From the NCBI GenBank assembly GCA_030615505.1, contig JAUWZD010000022.1:1-50286 (forward strand): a DNA stretch of 50,286 nucleotides, written 5' to 3'. Shown here piece by piece: positions 15,923 through 25,096 of the stretch; positions within the stretch are counted from its first letter, which is position 1, and the number at the start of each line of letters is the position of its first letter. Both the position numbers and the translations under genes were made by a program. A model generated the notes under the pieces. It saw nothing but the letters and a program-made list of their open reading frames with translations, was not told the DNA's origin and searched no databases. This DNA is from Spirochaetales bacterium. GTDB taxonomy: Bacteria > Spirochaetota > Spirochaetia > SZUA-6 > DRHE01.

Positions 15923-16500
15923 TGGAGCGGTGTCCACCCACTGTCATCACGGGCATTGAGATTCGCACCATATGAGAGCAGCACTCGTGTCGAATCCGGA
16001 TGTTCGTATCCTGCAGCCACTCGGAGAGGTGTCCGGCCCGACTTGTCCACGGCATCAATGGCCGCTCCGGCATCAAGCAGTTGCGCAATGACTTTCGTAG
16101 ATCTCACAAAGCTCTTCGGAACCGCGGCTCCCCTCGAGATTAGCAATCTTACTGCCTCTTCGCTCGAGTTAAAAGACTTCTCGAGCATTGTCGCTCCGGA
16201 TTCATCAGTCGCATTGACGTCCGCACCGTGGTCGAGCAGGAGCCTTATAATGTCCATGGTAACGAGCTCTATGGATAGACCCAAGGGGGATAGCCCTCGA
16301 GAATTTTTGAGATTTATATCAGCGCCATAGTGCCGGTGCAGCTCGATGAAGCGTGGGTCTCCTGGATATACCGCTATTATTAGCGCCGTTTCTCCTGTAA
16401 AACTGTCCAGAAAATCTGCAGCATCGGGAGATCGTTTGAGCGCCTTCTCGACCGCCTCGAAGTCACCCTCTTCCTGATTGAAACGCGGATGGAAGGTTCC
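15916..16500 (-). pseudogene. Ankyrin-repeat protein fragment
   Basis: Reading the minus strand from 16500 gives tandem ankyrin repeats, such as TGETALIIAVYPGDPRFIEL, IIRLLLDHGADVNATDESGA, SGRTPLRVAAGYEHPDSTRV and NLNARDDSGWTPLHYA. It has no start codon with ribosome site (an in-frame stop at 16501-16503 and a second frame MPPDKEPSIRV suggest an upstream frameshift). After LHYA the frame runs into the reverse complement of the HEAT gene's end, so the natural 3' end is lost. Ankyrin-repeat proteins bind other proteins; this copy looks dead. GC content is higher than in the neighbours, suggesting separate origin. Confidence 0.7.
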
Positions 16501-16562
16501 TTATCCGGAGGCATGGCCGGAAGCAGAAGGATACACGACGTCGATGAAACTATAATAAATAT

Positions 16563-17264
16563 TTATTCAAAACACATTTTGTTTTTCAAGCTGCAATAAC
16601 CATTTGGAGTGATTATTATATGATCTAAAGGTATAATATCAACGGCAAGGCATGCTTTAATAAGCTTTTTTGTCAAATCCAAATCAAATTGGCTTGGGTC
16701 ACCACTGCCGGATGGATGATTATGAACAAAAATTACTGCGCTTGCACCAATCTCGATAGATCTCTTTACAACCTCCCTTGGGTAGATCAAAGCATGATCA
16801 ACTGTTCCCTTTGCCTGGTCCTCAATGGATAACACACTATTGGCCTTATTTAAATATACGACTTTAAAGAACTCCTCTTTTAAATCCCTCATTGTTAAAG
16901 AGAGATAATCCATAAGATCTTTATCATTATCTATATAAGTTGTCCCAACAATTTCTTCTTTAAGCTGACGTTTTGTAATTTCTATGAATGCTAAAAGCTG
17001 CGCTATCTTTGCGTTTCCTAAGCCCTTTATTCTTTGCAACTCAGATTTTTTTGCACTCAGCAGCCCTCTTAAGCCCCCGAAGCGCTTAATGAGGTCTCTG
17101 GAAAAAGCTACTGCATCTTTTCCCTTTGTTCCAGTACGCAATAAAATTGCAATCAAACCGGCATCTGATACATGATTCGGTCCATTTTCAAGGAGTAGCT
17201 CTCTTGGCCTCTCATTCCTCGGCCAGGTCTTAATCGAATTAGTTTTTGTCTGCATTTTTACCAT
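16563..17264 (-). CDS. radC: RadC-type JAB/MPN-domain protein
   Basis: 233 residues, the usual RadC length. An N-terminal helix-hairpin-helix segment reads LSAKKSELQRIKGLGNAKIA (about 69-88). The C-terminal JAMM metal site is H181-N-H183-PSGSGDPSQFD194, preceded by the conserved GASAVIFV and followed by LGVD/LDHII-like segments (VDIIPLDHIIITPNGYCSL). RadC proteins are widespread and often carried on mobile elements, but their biochemical role is unsettled; the old link to repair is doubtful. The start is taken as ATG 17264, although no clear ribosome site is present and a second ATG lies three codons in. It is the only intact gene of the mosaic region and is transcribed against its neighbours. 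Confidence 0.88.
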   Translation of the reverse strand: MVKMQTKTNSIKTWPRNERPRELLLENGPNHVSDAGLIAILLRTGTKGKDAVAFSRDLIKRFGGLRGLLSAKKSELQRIKGLGNAKIAQLLAFIEITKRQLKEEIVGTTYIDNDKDLMDYLSLTMRDLKEEFFKVVYLNKANSVLSIEDQAKGTVDHALIYPREVVKRSIEIGASAVIFVHNHPSGSGDPSQFDLDLTKKLIKACLAVDIIPLDHIIITPNGYCSLKNKMCFE

Positions 17265-17658
17265 TAAAGTATTTGCTATATAATTATTTAAACGAGATAA
17301 ATTCTTCTCTTACTTTAAATTTAAGTTTAGAATTTCAATCCCCTGTTAAAAAGCCATTCGGTGCCATTAACGGTTATACGCTCCTTCTTCGTGGTTATCA
17401 TCAGGCCGCAGACGTAAAAGTGGAGAGTTTCTTCCCTCTTCAGGTAATATATAGATGAAAATGGGAATTTTCGCCACGGGATGAATCGACATAGGATGAA
17501 TTAAATATACGTAAATTAAAGCATGAATCCCCTATTTAAATGTGCATACGCTTGCATGATTAATGTTAATAATCGACTCAATCTGTCATTGTTAAAAGCT
17601 TATATCTCCAAATTCTCCAATTATATGCTATTAATTTAAATTTTTTATGAAAGTATGC
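17265..17658. other. AT-rich gap upstream of the malto-oligosaccharide operon
   Basis: No supported gene. A plus-strand open frame ends at 17458 (AINGYTLLLRGYHQAADVKV) but has no ribosome site and no family I know. The motif GGATGAAT occurs twice in 17475-17500. The operon promoter begins at 17659. Confidence 0.4.
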
Positions 17659-17710
17659 TTGACACAGCATAAAACCTATGCTAATTTTATTAAAACGGTT
17701 GCATGGCAAC
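17659..17710 (+). promoter_or_regulatory. Promoter and LacI-type operator of the malto-oligosaccharide operon
   Basis: TTGACA (17659-17664) and TAATTT (17682-17687) are spaced by 17 bases. Eleven bases further on is the inverted repeat GTTGC-ATG-GCAAC (17698-17710), about where transcription would start, a classic repression position for LacI-family proteins. The LacI encoded in this operon (24075-25094) is the obvious candidate. Shine-Dalgarno GGAGG follows before the ATG at 17741. Confidence 0.75.
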
Positions 17711-17740
17711 TAATCGTCATTACATAATGGAGGATTCATT

Positions 17741-18970
17741 ATGAAAAACATCGCTTTATTACTTTCCTTACTGCTCTGTGCTTCTTTCCTCTTTGCCGGA
17801 GGTGAAAGGGAAACCACTGTTTCAGAAGTGGTCACCATCCAACTCTGGACCCAGGAAGGAGAATCAGAGGGAGCTTTCCAGTTTGTCGTAAAACTGGCCG
17901 AGGCTTACAGCGCGGTAGACCCGAATGTCACTATCGAAGTGCTGAACAAAGATACGGAAGCCCTTCGGGAGGATTTCCAGACGGCCAGTCTCGCCGGGGA
18001 TCCACCGGATCTTCTCTGGACGGTCAATGACCACGCAGGCCCCTTTACGGTGGCTGGATTGATTCAGCCGGTAGACAAGCTCTTCAAGCTGCGTAAATAT
18101 GTCGACTCGGCCCTTGCTGCAGTAACACTGGATGGAGAAACATGGGGAGTTCCGGTTTCCAATGGCAACCATCTCATGCTGCTCTACAACAAGGACCTGA
18201 TAAGCAGCCCACCCCAGGACACCGACGAGCTTATTGAAATGGGGAAGCAGCTCACATCCGACGGCCGCTACGGCCTGGTTTTTAACCAGACAGAGCCCTT
18301 CTGGCTGGTCCCCTGGCTCGGCGGTTTTGGGGGCAAGGTCTTCGAAGATGATGGGGTGACACCGAATCTGAATACCAGGGCTATGGTCGAGACCCTGCAA
18401 TTCATCTATGAGCTCAAGTACACACATAAAATCATTCCGCCTGAGAGCGATTATGCCGGGTCAGATACCCTTTTCAAAGAGGGCAAGGCCGCCATGATCA
18501 TCAACGGTGACTGGTCTCTGGGTGATTACAAGAAGCACTTCGGCGACAAGCTCGGTATTGCCCGGATACCCAGAGTAAAATCAACGAAAAAATGGCCGGC
18601 ACCATACACCAGTGGTAAGTTCTTCATGATAACGGCGGATCTCTCCGACCAGAAGCTCATAGCAGTCAAGGGTTTTATCAATTTTGTCACCAACATGGAG
18701 AACCAGCTCGACCTGGTAAAGACCCTGACCCGTTTGCCGGCACTGCAAGAGGCATTGGGTGATGAGTTGATCACAACTGATTCAATTCTAAGCGGATCCT
18801 CGGAACAGATGGTAGTAGGCACACCGATGCCCACTGTTCTCGAGATGCGCTGCAACTGGGATTCTATGAAACCGGAGCTGATAGCGGTACTATCCGGCAC
18901 AAAGAGCCCGGAGGACGCTGCCGCTGCTATGCAGAAGTCTGCAGAAGCCTGTATTAAAACTATCGAGTAA
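17741..18970 (+). CDS. Sugar ABC transporter substrate-binding protein (malto-oligosaccharide type)
   Basis: 409-residue extracytoplasmic binding protein that delivers a sugar to the permeases encoded next. Signal peptide MKNIALLLSLLLCASFLFAGG; cleavage near FAG-GE is likely, as no convincing lipobox follows a full-length hydrophobic core. Family 1 binding-protein motifs are seen: VTIEVLNKDTEALREDFQTA, DPPDLLWTVNDH, WGVPVSNGNHLMLLYNKDL and FKEGKAAMIINGDWSLGDY (about 247-265). Malto-oligosaccharides are inferred from the downstream GH57 and GH65 enzymes. It is the promoter-proximal gene and is followed by a terminator-like hairpin that should make it the most abundant product of the operon. 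Confidence 0.9.
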   Translation: MKNIALLLSLLLCASFLFAGGERETTVSEVVTIQLWTQEGESEGAFQFVVKLAEAYSAVDPNVTIEVLNKDTEALREDFQTASLAGDPPDLLWTVNDHAGPFTVAGLIQPVDKLFKLRKYVDSALAAVTLDGETWGVPVSNGNHLMLLYNKDLISSPPQDTDELIEMGKQLTSDGRYGLVFNQTEPFWLVPWLGGFGGKVFEDDGVTPNLNTRAMVETLQFIYELKYTHKIIPPESDYAGSDTLFKEGKAAMIINGDWSLGDYKKHFGDKLGIARIPRVKSTKKWPAPYTSGKFFMITADLSDQKLIAVKGFINFVTNMENQLDLVKTLTRLPALQEALGDELITTDSILSGSSEQMVVGTPMPTVLEMRCNWDSMKPELIAVLSGTKSPEDAAAAMQKSAEACIKTIE

Positions 18971-18990
18971 CCTCATTATAGGCAGATTGA

Positions 18991-19028
18991 AAGGGACGGG
19001 GGAAGGGATTCCTTCGTCCCTTTTTTTT
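18991..19028 (+). terminator. Terminator-like hairpin between binding protein and permeases
   Basis: AAGGGACG (18991-18998) pairs with CGTCCCTT (19015-19022), followed by eight thymines. It sits inside the operon, 20 bases after the binding-protein stop and just before GGAGG (19029-19033) of the next gene, so it probably works as a partial terminator that sets the binding-protein to permease ratio. Confidence 0.8.
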
Positions 19029-19039
19029 GGAGGTATATC

Positions 19040-20083
19040 ATGCCATCCTTTTCTTTAAAAGTAATACTATCCAGCCTCGGACAAGTGGGATCTACCATTC
19101 TAGTCATCGCCGTTGCCACGGCAATGATCGAGGTGGTTCTCTATCTGATCTTTGGAAAGCTTTTAAACCACAAGTACACGCTCCCGATCATGCTCTTAGC
19201 CCCTGCCGCTATCGGCCTGCTGCTGCTGATCGTCTATCCCATCGCTTTCGAGATCCGCCTTTCGTTCAGCAATATGAGTCTTCGACACTTCAGGAATCCT
19301 ACCTATGGGCTGGCTCAGGCAGCTAAAAACTTTAAAAACCTGTTCACCGAACCTGTGCTGAAGCAGCAGTATTTCTTTCCTGTGTTTCTGCGCACTGTTC
19401 TCTGGACCGTTGTTCAAGTTACAAGCCATGTTACCCTGGGCCTGGGCATCGCCATGCTCCTAAACAGACCCATGAAACTTCGAGGTCTGTATCGAGCGCT
19501 TCTCATTGTACCCTGGGCTCTTCCACCTGTTGTCGCCGGCCTGGCCTGGAGGGGCGAGTTTCACTTTGAGTACGGATTTCTCAATATTATGCTTCAGAAC
19601 ATAGGTCTCTCGCCCATTCAATGGAAATCGAATCCCTTCTGGAATTTCGTGGCCATGAACATTACCAATACGTGGCTCGGTGTGCCCTTTATGAGTGTCA
19701 TACTCTTAGGGGGACTTCAAAGTATTCCCAATACGTTCTATGAAGCGGCCGATATAGATGGCGCAGGGGGATTCCACCGCTTCCGGAATATAACCTTGCC
19801 GCTCTTAAAGCCGGTGATGACGCCGGCGGTAGCGCTCGGCATAATCTGGACATTCAACAACTTTAACGTCCCCTACTTCATCAACGAATTCGAGCTGGAA
19901 ACATCTGATCTTCTGGTAACCGCATTGTTCAGGGCTGCCTTTGAATACAACCGTTATGGATTTTCCGCAGCCTTTGCCCTCGTCATCCTTTTCATTCTAT
20001 TTGTTCTCATTGTCACATACGTCCGGTTGACTCAATTTAAAAGTATAGAGCTATCACCGAAACGAAAGGAGGCGGCATCATGA
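19040..20083 (+). CDS. Sugar ABC transporter permease, MalF type
   Basis: 347-residue inner-membrane permease. Hydrophobic segments are near 10-38, 48-72, 110-140, 150-170, 205-235, 260-285 and 310-335. The EAA loop that docks on the ATPase is YEAADIDGAGGFHRFRNITL (about 234-253). The N-terminus carries an extra membrane segment before the standard start of such permeases (LPIMLLAPAAIGLLLLIVYP), giving MalF-like extended topology. Shine-Dalgarno GGAGG lies seven bases upstream. Its stop overlaps the next start (ATGA). No ATPase gene is in the operon. Confidence 0.9.
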   Translation: MPSFSLKVILSSLGQVGSTILVIAVATAMIEVVLYLIFGKLLNHKYTLPIMLLAPAAIGLLLLIVYPIAFEIRLSFSNMSLRHFRNPTYGLAQAAKNFKNLFTEPVLKQQYFFPVFLRTVLWTVVQVTSHVTLGLGIAMLLNRPMKLRGLYRALLIVPWALPPVVAGLAWRGEFHFEYGFLNIMLQNIGLSPIQWKSNPFWNFVAMNITNTWLGVPFMSVILLGGLQSIPNTFYEAADIDGAGGFHRFRNITLPLLKPVMTPAVALGIIWTFNNFNVPYFINEFELETSDLLVTALFRAAFEYNRYGFSAAFALVILFILFVLIVTYVRLTQFKSIELSPKRKEAAS

Positions 20084-20955
20084 AGCAAAAAGTATCTATC
20101 TTTCGATGGTTCTTCTTCAGAGCCAGGGGAGACAGTCCTTTTAAAAGAATACTCATTCACCTCACCCTTATTTTGGTCTGTCTCATCGCCGTCTACCCTG
20201 CCCTCAGGGTTATCTCTGTATCTTTGAGGCCCGGCGATCGACTGCTCTCCACGTCACTGGAGATCATTCCTGAAGATGCGACACTGGAGAATTACAAGAT
20301 TGTCCTGACCGAAAAGGACTTTGTTCGCTGGGTCTGGAACAGCCTGATAATCACGATTTCCACAGCCACCATCGGGCTCATCCTGGCATCTACGTCGGCA
20401 TACGCCTTTTCGCGCTGGGACTTTCCCGGAAAACGAGCCGGACTGATCTTCCTCCTGACCACCCAGATGATACCCGCCGCCATGTTGATCGTTCCCATCT
20501 ACATTCTCTCCGCCCGCCTGCATCTCATCAATACCTGGAGAGGTCTCGTTATCGCGTACAGCGTCGGGGCCATTCCCTTCAGCATATGGATGCTGAAGGG
20601 ATACTACGATACCATTCCTCTGGAGCTCGAGCAGGCGGCATTGATCGACGGCGCCTCCAGGATGAAGACGTTTTTCAGGATCATACTGCCCCTGGCAGCC
20701 CCGGCTCTGGCTATCTGCTTCCTCTTTAACTTTATGGCTGCGTGGAACGATTTCCTGCTGGCTCGCGTGATGCTCCAGAAAAAGGAGATGCTCGTCTGGA
20801 CTCTGGGCCTGAGGCAGATGCAGGGTCAATTCCAAACCCAGTGGGGCGCTTTCTCCGCCGCTTCCGTCATGGTGTCCGTTCCTGTTATGGCTCTATTCTT
20901 CTACTCATCTAAATGGCTCCTCTCCGGTTTGACTCTGGGCTCAGTGAAGGGGTAA
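20080..20955 (+). CDS. Sugar ABC transporter permease, MalG type
   Basis: 291 residues with six membrane segments (near 25-45, 90-115, 125-150, 158-180, 208-232, 260-282). The EAA loop reads LEQAALIDGASRMKTFFRII (about 184-203) and the C-terminus ends in LLSGLTLGSVKG, typical of MalG-type subunits. It overlaps the MalF-type gene by four bases, forming a heterodimeric channel. The ATPase must come from elsewhere in the genome. Confidence 0.92.
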   Translation: MKQKVSIFRWFFFRARGDSPFKRILIHLTLILVCLIAVYPALRVISVSLRPGDRLLSTSLEIIPEDATLENYKIVLTEKDFVRWVWNSLIITISTATIGLILASTSAYAFSRWDFPGKRAGLIFLLTTQMIPAAMLIVPIYILSARLHLINTWRGLVIAYSVGAIPFSIWMLKGYYDTIPLELEQAALIDGASRMKTFFRIILPLAAPALAICFLFNFMAAWNDFLLARVMLQKKEMLVWTLGLRQMQGQFQTQWGAFSAASVMVSVPVMALFFYSSKWLLSGLTLGSVKG

Positions 20956-20958
20956 TCC

Positions 20959-23900
20959 ATGAAACGGTCCCAACTTTTCATATTATCTAACACTTTCCTC
21001 TGGCTCAGCGTAAGCAGTTTTGCAACCGGGCAAAAGGAAAGCGATGTACTCTACCTGAATTTAACCTGGCATCAGCATCAGCCTCTTTACTATAAAGAGG
21101 CTGACACAGAGATTTACTCCCGCCCATGGGTTCGCGTTCATGCAACCAAGGATTATTACGACATGGCGGCTATTCTGGAGAAATACCCCAGGGTCAGGGC
21201 TACCTTCAATCTGACGCCTGTTCTCATCAAGCAGCTGGACGATTTTATTGCCGGCGCCAAAGACAAGTATTGGGTTATTGCTGAAACTCCGGCGGAGCGT
21301 CTCAACGCAGCTGAAAAAGAATTTATCCTTAGCCGGTTCTTCGATGCCAACTATGACAACATTATAGCCAGGTTTCCCCGATACCAGGCGCTGCTCCGTA
21401 AGCGGCAATCTCTCGGTGATCCTGCTCTGGAGGAAACCCGGGAAGCTTTCAGCACCGGGGAGTACAGGGACCTGCAGGTTCTCTTCAATCTAGCATGGTT
21501 TGATCCTGATTTCCTCTCTGTACAGCCTCTCGCGCCGTTAGTTCAGAAAGGGGAAAAATTCAGCGAAGAGGATAAAACAATTGTTTTCGACGAGGTGTCA
21601 AGGGTCATTAAGGAAGTGATACCGGTCCACAGGCGTCTACAGAAAAAAGGCCGGATTGAGGTAATTACAACCCCTTATGCCCACCCCATCCTTCCCCTCA
21701 TCTTCAACACCAGGATCGCCCAGAAAAGTGACCCGGCCGGAGAGCGCCCGGAGTGGTTCTCCTATCCCCAGGACGCCGCGGCTCATCTGTCTAAAAGTGT
21801 AGATATATATAAAGATAAGTTCGGGCAAAGACCGCGGGGACTCTGGCCGGCAGAGGGCGCAGTAGCCCAGAAGATCGTAAAACTGGTAGCCGATGCGGGA
21901 TACAAATGGATGGCCTCCGGTGAGCACGTGCTCGCACGGTCACTCAGGCAGGATGGTTTTACCCGCAACAGTCGAGACACTGTTATAGAAGCCGATGCCC
22001 TGTACCGTCCTTATTACGTCCGCCATAAGAATGGGCCGCAGGTAGCCGTCGTCTTCCGTGACCTGCGTCTTTCGGATCTATTGGGCTTCGAATATTCGGG
22101 CACACCGGGTGAAACGGCAGCCCGGGATTTCATGGACAGGCTGGAGAATATTCGTCTGCGGCTGATAGCTCAAGCCAAAAAAGACCCGGATGCCAAAGGC
22201 CCCCATCTGGTCAGTGTCATCCTGGACGGTGAAAATGCCTGGGAGCACTGCCCCAAAGATGGTAAGGATTTCTTACATGCTCTCTACCGTATGCTCTCAG
22301 AGAGTAAAACAGTCAAGACCATTACCGTGAGCGAGTACCTCCGGAAATTCCCAAAGCAGAGAGAGATAGACGACCTCTGGCCCGGCGCCTGGTTCAGCCC
22401 CGACTACGGAACATGGATTGGCGAGGCGGAAGAGACCAGAGCATGGAATGTCCTTGGTAAGGTCCGCTCACACCTGGCTAAGTACGATATGTATGGAAAA
22501 AAAGTTACAAGCCCTGACAAACTTGCCCGGGCCCTCGACGCCATGTATCTGGCAGAAGGCTCCGACTGGTTCTGGTGGTTCGGAGCAGACCAGGATTCCG
22601 GAGTGGATGAATACTTCGACACCGCTTTCAGGCAGCTGCTGACTTCTGTCTATACCGCCCTGGGCGATCCTGTGCCCGATTTTCTGCTGGTTCCCATCAT
22701 TCCCGAGAAACCCGAACCTGCCGAAAGATCCTTTTCAGGCCTTTTCACTCCGTCAATCGACGGCAGAAGCTCCCTGGAAGAGTGGATTAAGTCAGGTTAT
22801 TACAAAGCGCCAGGAGGCACTCAGGAGAAAGCATTCGATATCTTTGAAAGGTTCAGCTATGGTTTCGACGAAGACAATCTCTACCTGAAAATCGACAGTA
22901 GAGAGTCCTGGGCCCAGCTTCTCATCCGGGGTGAACTTCACATCTATTTACAGGTTCCGGGCCAGGGGAATGACATCTCTTTTGTCCAGCACGAAACAGA
23001 AAAGCAGCTCATAGGATTTGCCGCGGGCTACTATCTCCAAATAGGGGAAAATGAAGCAATCCTGTTTAAAGTGGGGAAATGGGGGCAGTTGGAAAAGGCA
23101 GGCATCGTGTCAAAGCTTAAGACAGATGGATCCGTACTGGAGGCCGCCCTGCCGCTGGAGATGCTTCCCGAGATGGAGACCGGGGACAAGTTACGCTTGA
23201 GGACATTTTTCGCAGAACCGGGAAGCATTCTTGATCGTCTCCCGCGAAGCGGACCTGCTGCTCTCATGATCCCGGAAACGGGCACTGCAGAAATCCTTCT
23301 GGTAGTGAAGGATCCGGAAGGCGATGATTACGGTCCGGGCACCTATACCTACCCCACCGATGGGGTGTTTAGCAACGGTGTTTTTGATGTAACAGAGTTC
23401 AGCGTCAGCCGGGACAAAAAATATATTATATTCTCCTTCGTGCTTTCCGGGTCGCTGACCAATCCCTGGGGCTCAGGTATCGATCTGTCCCTTCAAACCT
23501 TAGACATCTATATCGATATTGACCCGGGAAAGGGAACGGGGCGCCGTCATCTTCTGGAAGGCCGAAATGCTTCTCTTCAGAAGGGATTCGGTTGGGAGTA
23601 CGCCATATGGGTGGAAGGATGGCATCAAAAGATTATCGTACCCAAGACACCGGATGATTCTGCTTCCCGACCCGTGGAGCTCTCGGCTACACAGGTCAAG
23701 GTATTGGTCGATGTAGGGAACAGGAAGGTGGTCATCCGACTGCCTCTTGCTGTCTTCAACGAAAAACAAAGCCATGAGAACTTCGGTTATACGGCGGTCT
23801 TGCTAAGCCAGGAGGGTTTTCCTTCACCGGGCGTAAGACGGGTTCGGGATGTTGAAGCCACGGCTTCTCAGTGGCGATTAGGCGGCGCCCCGGTAGACAC

Positions 23901-24063
23901 CAACCACACCCGGATTCTCGATTTCATCTGGCCCGATGGAGCAAAACGGTGCCAGGCATCCTTTTTAAACGATTATCGGCCGACCAACGAGACGAGCCTG
24001 GATTCCTTGAGCCCTGATGACTTTGCAGTGCTTCCTATGCTAATACCTATAGATAGAAAATAA
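20959..24063 (+). CDS. Secreted GH57 amylopullulanase-like enzyme with glucodextranase-type C-terminal domain
   Basis: 1034 residues with signal peptide (about 1-24). The N-terminal GH57 catalytic domain (about 30-560) shows region 1 HQHQP (38-42), region 2 HPILPLI (242-248), region 3 GLWPAEGAV with candidate nucleophile E299, and region 4 VILDGENAWEHCPKDG with candidate acid D423. A middle beta-rich part (about 575-770) has carbohydrate-binding character (FERFSYGFDEDNLYLKIDSR). The C-terminal part from about 775 starts DPEGDDYGPGTYTYPTDGVF, matching the DOMON-like glucodextranase C-terminal domain. Together this is a periplasmic or surface alpha-glucan hydrolase producing malto-oligosaccharides for the adjacent ABC importer. 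Exact specificity (alpha-1,4 versus 1,6) cannot be read. It starts three bases after the permease stop. Confidence 0.88.
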   Translation: MKRSQLFILSNTFLWLSVSSFATGQKESDVLYLNLTWHQHQPLYYKEADTEIYSRPWVRVHATKDYYDMAAILEKYPRVRATFNLTPVLIKQLDDFIAGAKDKYWVIAETPAERLNAAEKEFILSRFFDANYDNIIARFPRYQALLRKRQSLGDPALEETREAFSTGEYRDLQVLFNLAWFDPDFLSVQPLAPLVQKGEKFSEEDKTIVFDEVSRVIKEVIPVHRRLQKKGRIEVITTPYAHPILPLIFNTRIAQKSDPAGERPEWFSYPQDAAAHLSKSVDIYKDKFGQRPRGLWPAEGAVAQKIVKLVADAGYKWMASGEHVLARSLRQDGFTRNSRDTVIEADALYRPYYVRHKNGPQVAVVFRDLRLSDLLGFEYSGTPGETAARDFMDRLENIRLRLIAQAKKDPDAKGPHLVSVILDGENAWEHCPKDGKDFLHALYRMLSESKTVKTITVSEYLRKFPKQREIDDLWPGAWFSPDYGTWIGEAEETRAWNVLGKVRSHLAKYDMYGKKVTSPDKLARALDAMYLAEGSDWFWWFGADQDSGVDEYFDTAFRQLLTSVYTALGDPVPDFLLVPIIPEKPEPAERSFSGLFTPSIDGRSSLEEWIKSGYYKAPGGTQEKAFDIFERFSYGFDEDNLYLKIDSRESWAQLLIRGELHIYLQVPGQGNDISFVQHETEKQLIGFAAGYYLQIGENEAILFKVGKWGQLEKAGIVSKLKTDGSVLEAALPLEMLPEMETGDKLRLRTFFAEPGSILDRLPRSGPAALMIPETGTAEILLVVKDPEGDDYGPGTYTYPTDGVFSNGVFDVTEFSVSRDKKYIIFSFVLSGSLTNPWGSGIDLSLQTLDIYIDIDPGKGTGRRHLLEGRNASLQKGFGWEYAIWVEGWHQKIIVPKTPDDSASRPVELSATQVKVLVDVGNRKVVIRLPLAVFNEKQSHENFGYTAVLLSQEGFPSPGVRRVRDVEATASQWRLGGAPVDTNHTRILDFIWPDGAKRCQASFLNDYRPTNETSLDSLSPDDFAVLPMLIPIDRK

Positions 24064-24074
24064 GGGTTGTGGAG

Positions 24075-25094
24075 ATGAAAGTAACGATACGGAATGTAGC
24101 CGAGGCGGCGCAGGTTTCAACTTCTACCGTCTCTCGTGTGATCCACGATGACCCTAGAATCAGCGGTGAGACAAAGAGGAAAGTTGCGGCAGCGGTGAAA
24201 AGGCTCAACTACCACCCTCATGCCGTTGCCAGCAGTCTCGCCAGCCGATCCACAAAAACTCTCGGTATCATTCTGCCCAACGCAAAAGAAGAGCTCTTTA
24301 TGAATCCCTTCTTTATCCAGGCAATGCGGGGAATCAGCATCCATGCCCAGGACCGCGGTTACCATCTCATGTACGCCTTCTCGAAGAGCGAAGAGGAAGA
24401 GGTGGAATTTATCAAGAGCTACATTCATTCTAAATGGGTGGAAGGGGTAATACTGCTGACGGTGAGACATAACGATCAATGCATAGCCTATCTCAGATCG
24501 CAGCAGTACCCATTCGTTGTTATTGGCAGGCCGGAAGACGCTAACGATATCCTTTGGGTAGACAACGACAATTTCAAGGCCATGTACGATGTGGTCAATT
24601 TTCTCGTGGACCATGGAAACCGGGAGATAGCCTTCATCGGAGGCCCCCTCTCATTCAACGTCACGCTGGACAGGCTGAACGGATACAAGCAGGCTCTTCT
24701 AAGTCGCGCCATTGCAGTAAATCCTGTTTTGGTGGCGGAAGGAAAGGACTTTACCGAGAAAGAAGGCCACAGGATTTTTCAGAAGATGATATCAGAAAGA
24801 ATCCCGGAAGCCATCGTCACAACCGATGATTATCTCGCTTTTGGCGTTCTGGAGGTAATTGCGGAAAGACAATTGGAAGGGATCTCTGTGGTGGGATTTA
24901 ACAATACCCTGCGCAGCAATTACCAGAGACCTACTCTGACCACTGTTGATATTCAACCCGCGGATTTAGGGAGTAAAGCTGCCCGGCTTCTCATAGATCA
25001 TCTTGAGAAGAGAGCCGTCGTATTCAACCACTACATCATCGAAACACGTCTTATTGAACGGGACAGCACAACGCATTCAGCGAAAAAAGATTGA
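24075..25094 (+). CDS. LacI-family transcriptional regulator of the malto-oligosaccharide operon
   Basis: 339 residues. ATG 24075 is preferred over GTG 24069 because AAGGG (24062-24066) is then correctly spaced. The N-terminal helix-turn-helix reads TIRNVAEAAQVSTSTVSRVI (4-23) with hinge RLNYHPHAVASSLASR, followed by the periplasmic-binding-protein-like sugar domain (KTLGIILPNAKEELFMNPFF, FVVIGRPEDANDILWVDNDN, TTVDIQPADLGSKAARLLID). Its position in the operon, between GH57 and GH65, and the inverted repeat GTTGC-ATG-GCAAC at the promoter suggest local autoregulated repression relieved by an imported sugar. Its end overlaps or abuts the GH65 start. Confidence 0.92.
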   Translation: MKVTIRNVAEAAQVSTSTVSRVIHDDPRISGETKRKVAAAVKRLNYHPHAVASSLASRSTKTLGIILPNAKEELFMNPFFIQAMRGISIHAQDRGYHLMYAFSKSEEEEVEFIKSYIHSKWVEGVILLTVRHNDQCIAYLRSQQYPFVVIGRPEDANDILWVDNDNFKAMYDVVNFLVDHGNREIAFIGGPLSFNVTLDRLNGYKQALLSRAIAVNPVLVAEGKDFTEKEGHRIFQKMISERIPEAIVTTDDYLAFGVLEVIAERQLEGISVVGFNNTLRSNYQRPTLTTVDIQPADLGSKAARLLIDHLEKRAVVFNHYIIETRLIERDSTTHSAKKD

Positions 25095-25096
25095 AT

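Noticed and set aside
17246-17458. A 70-residue plus-strand frame upstream of the sugar operon
   Set aside because: It starts inside radC on the other strand without a ribosome site; no recognisable product.
20254-20835. A 193-residue minus-strand frame inside the MalG-type gene
   Set aside because: It is antisense to a clear permease gene with the EAA loop; composition is explained by codon bias.
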